This document shows, one piece after another, positions 25,480-29,964 of a stretch of DNA of 29,964 nucleotides (its first letter is position 1; each line of letters opens with the position of its first letter). The notes below the pieces were generated by a model that had not been told where the DNA came from, made no database searches, and worked only from the letters and a program-made list of their open reading frames with translations. Location of the stretch: assembly GCA_049658145.1 (NCBI GenBank), contig JBASOJ010000008.1, positions 1 through 29,964 of the forward strand. Reading direction: 5' to 3'. The position numbers were made by a program, and so were the translations under genes. Source of the DNA: UBA6100 sp049658145 (GTDB lineage Bacteria > Actinomycetota > Coriobacteriia > Anaerosomatales > Anaerosomataceae).

Positions 25480-25518
25480 AGCAAAGGCCGGAAGCGTAGC
25501 ACGCCTCCGGCCTTTGCT
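25480..25518 (-). terminator. terminator after the L,D-transpeptidase-like gene
   Basis: AGCAAAGGCCGGA and its perfect complement form a 13-pair stem with a 13-base loop, about 70 bases after the stop of the gene at 25587. On the minus strand TTTGCTATC follows from the stem; the T-run is short. It also separates that gene from tRNA-Leu. Confidence 0.75.
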
Positions 25519-25586
25519 AAAGCGAATGTCAGACCATGCGTCCTGAGGACGCCCGTCGCGCGGATCGCCCGACGGATCGCGCGACC

Positions 25587-26192
25587 TCAGTGTACGTACA
25601 GCCGCGTGGCCATCGGGTAGGGCCAACCGCTGCCATGCGCTGTCGTGCCGCCACGGTAGTTCCAGAACCAGTGCGCACGGTCGATGTCCTCGGGGTACGC
25701 CAGTTTGATGCATCCCTCCGACCGGTAGTCGATGTCCCCCTCCCAGCACTTCGGGTCGTCACCGGCGGTGGGGTTGTACTGGCCGTTGTACATCGTCTCC
25801 TCGGTATGGACGAACAGGCCCGTGCGAAGGTCACCGCTCGTGCCCCGCTTGTCGGACAGATACCAGACCCGGCCCCAGATCCGGGTGCCGTTGTAGTTGT
25901 CCCAGTGACCGCGCACCGAGTAGAAGCCCGCAGGCAGCCAGCCGCCGGTGCCGTCATCCGGACGCAGTCCTGACCCCGCTCGCCAGTACGTCGCATGGAT
26001 CGGCGGCATGTCGTTCACCACGTAACCCCACGCCAGAAGCCCGTTGGTGTTCGAGCCGTTGCGTGCGTAGTCGAACCAGCCGTAGTAGGTTGTCGCGCTC
26101 GCCGTCGCCGGAGACGATGCGGCGGCCAGTAGTACCAGAGCTAGAACACAGACGATCCGGGGCAGGATCCTCCTCACGATCGATGCTGACAT
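25587..26192 (-). CDS. exported L,D-transpeptidase-like protein with altered motif
   Basis: A 201-residue exported protein. A signal peptide (about residues 1-33, MSASIVRRILPRIVCVLALVL..., ending ATASA) precedes a domain with FVHTEE (His129) and YRSEGCIKL (Cys161). This matches the His...[ST]HGC-type layout of YkuD-like L,D-transpeptidases, which cross-link or remodel peptidoglycan. The usual His before Gly-Cys is Glu159 here, a form also seen in some related domains, so enzyme activity is uncertain. Many Trp, Tyr and Gly residues fit a wall-active domain. The start has TAGGAG nine bases ahead. It follows the propeller-like gene by 11 bases and is probably transcribed with it. Confidence 0.65.
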   Translation of the reverse strand: MSASIVRRILPRIVCVLALVLLAAASSPATASATTYYGWFDYARNGSNTNGLLAWGYVVNDMPPIHATYWRAGSGLRPDDGTGGWLPAGFYSVRGHWDNYNGTRIWGRVWYLSDKRGTSGDLRTGLFVHTEETMYNGQYNPTAGDDPKCWEGDIDYRSEGCIKLAYPEDIDRAHWFWNYRGGTTAHGSGWPYPMATRLYVH

Positions 26193-26203
26193 GACACCCA
26201 CTC

Positions 26204-27520
26204 CTACCGGGGCCGACTCGGATTGAATACGAACTTCGTGACGGCGGTGCCGGGTGCGATCCAACGGCTGCACTCGCCCGACTCCAGGTCGTACGTGATG
26301 ATCGCCGTGCGCTCGAGCTCGACCTCCCGCGAACCTTCTCGTCCGATGACGAACACCCGGTCCCCCGTCTCGTCGAGCGCGATCGCCTGGGGCGCGCCGG
26401 CCTTGAGGCTCGGGTGGCTGAATGTCACGACATCCTGCAGTGTGAGCGCGTCACCGGCCGCAGAGAGCATCGCGAGATCCGCCGGGTATAGACCGACCGC
26501 AATCCGATCCACTTCCCAGGCAGCGTTGAGTGCCGGCAGGACCTGCTCGCCGGTGGCCGGGTCGAGCACGCCGTCAAGCGAGACGCTCGTGATCTCCGTT
26601 CCGGTACGCCACTCGATCTCGTGCAACACGAACGGCTCGCTCTCGCCCGAGAAGCCACCTGACTGTGTGAGGATCCGGGTGCCATCGGGGCTGGTGCAGA
26701 GGAACATGTGGCCTTCCGGAACGATCCGGGTGAACGTATCCGGGCCAGTGAACGCCAGTAGGTCCCTGGCTCCGCCAAGCGCCTCCCGCCAGACGAAGAG
26801 GGCTCCGTCGGCCCACTGCTGCACGGTGTACTGGTCTGCATCCGACGTCCAGGTGACCGGCGACCCATCGAGCCCCTGCTGGACGATCACCCGTCGCATG
26901 TAGGTCACGTTATAGCGGTAGTCGGCATCGACCCCGGTCGTGTAGGCGTACATGCCGTCCGACCGCCACGCGATGGAACGGGCGCCCGAGAGCACCAGCT
27001 CGTCATCGCCGCTCGCGAGATCAAGCAGCCTGATCGACGGGGTGTTCAGGTGCGTACCATCGGGCACGACCGGGTCGCCCGGGGCCTCGGTGGGAAAGCT
27101 CGCGAGCGTCTCCCAGAAGTGGTAGAGCACGTGCTCACCGTCCGGCAGGAGGATGCCCGCCTGCCCGCTGAACGCGTCCTGCGTCATCCCTCTCACGTTC
27201 TTCGGCCCGAGCTGGACGGGCTTCTTCGCGTTCGTGCCGTAGAGCGAACCCGGAGACTCGAAGTTGGTGCCGAGTGGAACCGTAATCACCATGACGCCCG
27301 ACGGCAGGTCTGCCTGGTTCTCGATTCGCGTGACCACGGTGCCCGTCGCCACCGTGGAGACGGTGGCCGGCCCGTCATCAGTCTTCCCGTCCGACCCGCC
27401 TATCGCGAAGTGATCGCCCGACCCCAGCAACGCATACGATCCGGCAAGCATCGCCCCCGCCGCCACGACCGCCAGCGACACGCGCATAACGAGCGCACGC
27501 CGTGTTATCCGCACCTCCAT
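26204..27520 (-). CDS. membrane-anchored propeller-like protein, unknown
   Basis: A 438-residue protein whose N-terminal MEVRITRRALVMRV precedes a single membrane segment (about residues 10-32); the rest should be outside the cell. The body has repeated short strand-turn units with Asp/Gly (for example LPDGEHVLYHFWE, SIAWRSDGMYAYTTG, TSPDGTRILTQSG) that resemble TolB/WD-type beta-propeller blades. There is no lipobox. I cannot name a family. The ATG at 27520 is chosen because a GGGGGGG stretch lies about six bases ahead; an ATG at 27526 would add two residues. It is the first gene of a two-gene unit with the L,D-transpeptidase-like protein, behind the shared GTTTAG-type promoter. Confidence 0.7.
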   Translation of the reverse strand: MEVRITRRALVMRVSLAVVAAGAMLAGSYALLGSGDHFAIGGSDGKTDDGPATVSTVATGTVVTRIENQADLPSGVMVITVPLGTNFESPGSLYGTNAKKPVQLGPKNVRGMTQDAFSGQAGILLPDGEHVLYHFWETLASFPTEAPGDPVVPDGTHLNTPSIRLLDLASGDDELVLSGARSIAWRSDGMYAYTTGVDADYRYNVTYMRRVIVQQGLDGSPVTWTSDADQYTVQQWADGALFVWREALGGARDLLAFTGPDTFTRIVPEGHMFLCTSPDGTRILTQSGGFSGESEPFVLHEIEWRTGTEITSVSLDGVLDPATGEQVLPALNAAWEVDRIAVGLYPADLAMLSAAGDALTLQDVVTFSHPSLKAGAPQAIALDETGDRVFVIGREGSREVELERTAIITYDLESGECSRWIAPGTAVTKFVFNPSRPR

Positions 27521-27613
27521 GTGCATCCCCCCCTGATCGTTCCCCGACATAACGTCGACACAGACGCCGAATCTCGCGGAGAGACATCGGATGGCTGCCG
27601 TGCCGACGAGACA

Positions 27614-27657
27614 GTCATACCCCGCGGGGTTCACCACGACCTTAACCGGAACTAAAC
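27614..27657 (-). promoter_or_regulatory. direct-repeat promoter site, unit 2
   Basis: On the minus strand GTTTAG (27657-27652) and GTTAAG (27646-27641) are 11 bases apart. A -10-like TATGAC (27619-27614) lies exactly 21 bases further, with a 12-base palindrome ACCCCGCGGGGT between. No good -35 exists, as is usual when an activator is needed. The predicted leader is about 87 bases. Confidence 0.55.
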
Positions 27658-27670
27658 GGGTCCGCGACGG

Positions 27671-27702
27671 CAGACGACCGGCCCCGAAGGACCGGTCGTC
27701 TG
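27671..27702 (-). terminator. terminator after the 27737 gene
   Basis: CAGACGACCGG and its perfect complement form an 11-pair stem with a ten-base loop, 35 bases after the stop of the upstream gene and just ahead of the GTTTAG repeat. Confidence 0.8.
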
Positions 27703-27736
27703 AGGAGTACGTATAGTGGACCACACAGGGATCGTT

Positions 27737-28327
27737 CTACGGCCCCTCACCCGGCAGGAAGGTCAGTTCGTGGTCGGTGATCTTCCACGTCCCGTCTTCG
27801 CGAACCAGTGTGTACCGCTCGTGCGCGGTGTTCTCCGGCGTGAAGGTCTTGCCCTCCATGATGAACCGCCCCCACCCCCTGATGTCCGCCTCGAAGACCG
27901 CAGTGTCGCCGTTCACCTGAATGGTGACGTTGCGGATCCAGCGCATCCCGCCGCCCAGGTCCCGATAGCCGTTCGGTCCCTGCCGATCGATCTCCCTCTG
28001 CATGAGCTCGATGCGGTTCTTGAGAATCGGTGATTGGTCACTGTACACCTCACTTAGGCTCGCGATCACGCCCTCATGCAGCATGCTGCTCACGTCCGAG
28101 GGGACATCTGTGGTCGGCTCGCTACGGTACGGCTCAGGTAGCATCGTGGAGCCTCCGTGCGTGAGTTCGAAAGCCTTGATGACAACGTCTTGGATCTCCT
28201 GCTCGTCACGCATCTGCTGCTTGTCCTTCGCGCCCATCGTGGTCGCCAGAACGGCGATCAGCCCGACGACAAGTACGGTGGATGCGATCATCGCAGGAAG
28301 CGTGGGCCTGTATCGAGTGAGGTTCAT
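27737..28327 (-). CDS. small membrane-anchored protein, possibly NTF2-like
   Basis: A 196-residue protein with one N-terminal membrane segment (about residues 10-32) and an outside domain of about 160 residues. The C-terminal part ends LVREDGTWKITDHELTFLP, an ending typical of NTF2/SnoaL-like and related small alpha+beta domains; this is a weak call made by eye. The start at 28327 (MNLTRYRP) is chosen over an ATG two codons up because AGGAGG is eight bases ahead of it. It follows the amidase-domain gene by 12 bases, and so is probably in the same transcript. Confidence 0.65.
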   Translation of the reverse strand: MNLTRYRPTLPAMIASTVLVVGLIAVLATTMGAKDKQQMRDEQEIQDVVIKAFELTHGGSTMLPEPYRSEPTTDVPSDVSSMLHEGVIASLSEVYSDQSPILKNRIELMQREIDRQGPNGYRDLGGGMRWIRNVTIQVNGDTAVFEADIRGWGRFIMEGKTFTPENTAHERYTLVREDGTWKITDHELTFLPGEGP

Positions 28328-28339
28328 CTTCATACCCTC

Positions 28340-29512
28340 CTACAGTGGGCGGACCATCGTGATCCGCGTCGTCCGCCAGTCCTCGTTATACGGGAGCAAG
28401 TGCCAGATCGAGTGGTGGCGGTCCTCGGTGTGCTGATCTGTGAGGTCGCCACTGAGACCGGTCACCGGATCCCTGCCGGCACCGACACGAATCCCGGCGT
28501 GATCCTTGCTGCCGTTGCCCTCCCAATCGTAGTAGAGGAGATCACCGAGGAAGCCTTGAGGCGTATACGAGGGTGGCACCGGGGAACTCGTTGCAGAGTT
28601 CCAGTCCCAGGTAGCGAGGTAGACCCCCGACGGGTTCTCCATCATGTAGTTGTACGAGAAGCTGCAGTTCACCCAGCTCATGGTCGAGTCCCACCCGAGC
28701 CACGTCTTCTTCGTCCACCACTGTAGCGCCTCGGTGGCGCCGGTGTAGTCGAACGTCTTCTTCCCGCCAGAGGCGTCGTGGAGCGACTGGCTCACGAAGT
28801 TGCAGCAGTCGTTCTTCGGGGCGTCGTACGCCGGGTTGCGCGGCTTGGAGGTGTTCGACGACCAGCGCTCCGCGTAGGTCACCGCCGCCCCGTAGTCGTA
28901 ACCCGCCTGGCTCGCGGCGGGGACGTAGAAGGCCGGACCCTCGTAGCTGTAGACCGAGGACAGGTTGACGATGACCTGGTCCCGCTCAGTCGCACTGGCG
29001 GTGTAGAAGTGCGAGCCCAGGTTACGGTGGTAGAAGCGGTACACCGGGATCGCACCCGCGGCCGGGACTGCGCTCACGTTGTAGGCCACTCCCTCGTAGC
29101 GGTAGACCGAGGACAAGGACACCATCACGCTGTTCTTCTCCGCTTCGCTGGCCGTGTAGAAATGCGAGCCGTTCACCAGGTTGTAGAAGCGATGGAGCCC
29201 CTGGTTCGCCGCAGGTGACGCATAGTCGACGGTCCATACGACACCTTCGTACCGGTAGATGTTCGAGAGGCGGGTCCACAGATTGACTCGCTCCGCGTCG
29301 CTGGCGGTGTAGAAATGGGCTCCGTTCGATGTGTTGTAGAAGCGATACACATTCACCGGTACCGCCGCGTGAGCTGGCGAAGCGGCCACAATGAGCAGCA
29401 TCAGCACCACCGAGACGACCGCGCGACGCCGAATCGGCGGAGGTGCTCCCATCCCCCGACCACTCGGCGTTCGACTCCAGCGGACAGACCGAATCCCCCT
29501 ACACCCGCGCAT
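28340..29512 (-). CDS. exported protein: three DUF5648-type repeats plus amidase_6-type domain
   Basis: A 390-residue exported protein, probably a cell-wall hydrolase. A long N-terminal segment ends in a signal peptide (hydrophobic core about residues 31-48, ending AHAA). Three repeats follow, of the form [VL]-[YH]-R-F-Y-x6-HFYTAS-x-[AT]-E (residues 55, 106 and 157; 51-residue period), matching the pattern of DUF5648. The C-terminal half (about 205-390) has YAERW, DCCNFVSQSLH (Cys236, usual form DCTNFVSQ), KDHAGI (His338) and HHSIWHLLPYN, the layout of amidase_6 domains. The start at 29512 has AAGGGGGAG ahead; an internal ATG at 29452 has its G-run too close. Second gene in the unit is the 27737 protein. 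Confidence 0.8.
   Translation of the reverse strand: MRGCRGIRSVRWSRTPSGRGMGAPPPIRRRAVVSVVLMLLIVAASPAHAAVPVNVYRFYNTSNGAHFYTASDAERVNLWTRLSNIYRYEGVVWTVDYASPAANQGLHRFYNLVNGSHFYTASEAEKNSVMVSLSSVYRYEGVAYNVSAVPAAGAIPVYRFYHRNLGSHFYTASATERDQVIVNLSSVYSYEGPAFYVPAASQAGYDYGAAVTYAERWSSNTSKPRNPAYDAPKNDCCNFVSQSLHDASGGKKTFDYTGATEALQWWTKKTWLGWDSTMSWVNCSFSYNYMMENPSGVYLATWDWNSATSSPVPPSYTPQGFLGDLLYYDWEGNGSKDHAGIRVGAGRDPVTGLSGDLTDQHTEDRHHSIWHLLPYNEDWRTTRITMVRPL
28922..29350 (-). repeat. three tandem ~123-base DUF5648-coding repeats
   Basis: Three copies at 29228-29350, 29075-29197 and 28922-29044, spaced 153 bases, encode the RFY...HFYTASxxE...YRYEG motif. They are diverged, so duplication is old. Confidence 0.75.
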
Positions 29513-29603
29513 GCGCTCCCCCTTCCGATCGGGTCGATTCGCGGAACCACGAGCCGGAGCAGTGAGAGGGACACCGGCCGGGCCATGAGTGCCGCCGACA
29601 CCG

Positions 29604-29647
29604 AGAGTAGCCCGAGGGGTGTAGCCGCCCTTAAACGCGATCTAAAC
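29604..29647 (-). promoter_or_regulatory. direct-repeat promoter site, unit 1
   Basis: On the minus strand GTTTAG (29647-29642) and GTTTAA (29636-29631) are 11 bases apart, and TACTCT (29609-29604) lies exactly 21 bases beyond. The layout is identical to the site at 27614-27657. The leader to the ATG at 29512 is about 85 bases. Confidence 0.55.
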
Positions 29648-29650
29648 GGC

Positions 29651-29686
29651 AACGGACCCCGGCGGCTTCAGCCGCCGGGGTCCGTT
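29651..29686 (-). terminator. terminator after tRNA-Lys
   Basis: A perfect 16-pair stem, AACGGACCCCGGCGGC with its complement around a four-base loop, lies 11 bases after the encoded CCA of tRNA-Lys and ends four bases before the GTTTAG repeat. Confidence 0.85.
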
Positions 29687-29697
29687 CGCTGGTGTAT

Positions 29698-29773
29698 TGG
29701 TGGGCCGTATAGGGATCGAACCTATGACCTTGGGATTAAGAGTCCCCTGCTCTACCAGCTGAGCTAACGGCCC
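29698..29773 (-). tRNA. tRNA-Lys (anticodon CUU)
   Basis: 76 bases on the minus strand fold as a standard tRNA: acceptor GGGCCGT/ACGGCCC, D-stem GCTC/GAGC, anticodon loop CTCTTAA giving CUU, T-arm ATAGG-TTCGATC-CCTAT. CCA is encoded. The first pair of the anticodon stem is a G-A mismatch, otherwise canonical. Confidence 0.97.
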
Positions 29774-29785
29774 GAACGCTCGCAT

Positions 29786-29814
29786 ATTGTACCCGCTGTC
29801 GCGCCGAATGCAAA
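29786..29814 (-). promoter_or_regulatory. promoter of tRNA-Lys
   Basis: TTTGCA (29814-29809) and TACAAT (29791-29786) are 17 bases apart on the minus strand. Transcription would start about six bases before the tRNA 5' end. Confidence 0.55.
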
Positions 29815-29819
29815 TGGCG

Positions 29820-29964
29820 TTCGGTAACGACCGCACGACCCTGAATTGCCAGAGTTAGTGCAAATGGTCTTGCGCTTAGTCTGGCAGGGCCGTCCGTCGA
29901 CCTCCTGAGCGCCCTGCGCCCTGCCCGTTGCGCTTATCCTCTCCTCGCATCCGTTCGCCTCATC
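29820..29964. other. no gene seen; short repeats at the window end
   Basis: No credible reading frame or RNA gene is visible. There is an inverted repeat TGCCAGA/TCTGGCA (29847-29853, 29880-29886), a second GGCAGGGC/GCCCTGCC (29883-29890, 29918-29925), and the direct repeats TTGCGCTTA (29870, 29928) and TGCAAATGG (29809 and near 29859). They could be the regulatory or end region of a gene beyond the window. Confidence 0.4.

Noticed and set aside
27521..27724. N-terminal extension of the propeller gene up to 27724
   Set aside because: The extension would cover the direct-repeat promoter and has no ribosome site; a strong G-rich site and a membrane segment favour the start at 27520.

Overview
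The window is GC-rich bacterial chromosome in which nearly every gene lies on the minus strand; the exceptions are one small plus-strand gene and possibly nothing else. Gene content, codon bias, the tig-clpP-clpX order, an infC-rpmI-rplT unit with a non-AUG infC start, a Firmicutes-style T-box, and a SipW/TasA-type pair together suggest a deep-branching member of Actinomycetota (Coriobacteriia / Anaerosomatales-like). That assignment is an inference from gene style, not a database result. No mobile element, CRISPR array or phage gene was seen.

Positions 1-8400 hold a complete arginine biosynthesis operon read right to left: argC, argJ, argB, argD, argF, argR, argG, argH (argH runs off the left edge). 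Spacing is tight (1-nt overlap to 33-nt gaps). The single visible promoter, upstream of argC, is overlapped by a strong dyad that is a candidate operator for the ArgR repressor encoded inside the operon. The pathway uses the acetyl-recycling route (bifunctional ArgJ) from glutamate to arginine.

Positions 8460-12400 hold pheS-pheT preceded by a T-box leader with a UUC (Phe) specifier and an intrinsic terminator. Next come a small SipW-like signal peptidase and its probable TasA/camelysin-like substrate (12379-13237), then infC-rpmI-rplT (13447-14642) with its own promoter, structured leader and AUC start codon. Upstream is a run valS-folC-zinc-ribbon membrane protein-thrS (15161-21633), so four aminoacyl-tRNA synthetase subunits and translation factors cluster here.

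A small cysteine-containing protein is divergent from valS on the plus strand (21830-22048) and shares a perfect bidirectional terminator with clpX. The tig-clpP-clpX proteostasis operon (22124-25308) follows tRNA-Leu(UAG).

The right end (25480-29690) is an accessory cell-envelope region: an exported L,D-transpeptidase-like protein, a membrane-anchored propeller-like protein, a membrane-anchored small protein and an exported protein with three DUF5648-type repeats fused to an amidase_6-type domain. They form two two-gene transcription units. Both units carry the same promoter architecture: a GTTTAG-N5-GTTWAR direct repeat with 11-bp period placed exactly 21 nt before a -10-like hexamer. This points to co-regulation by one OmpR-family response regulator and is the most novel-looking signal here. 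tRNA-Lys(CUU), with its own promoter and terminator, closes the annotated part; the last ~150 bases contain only short repeats.
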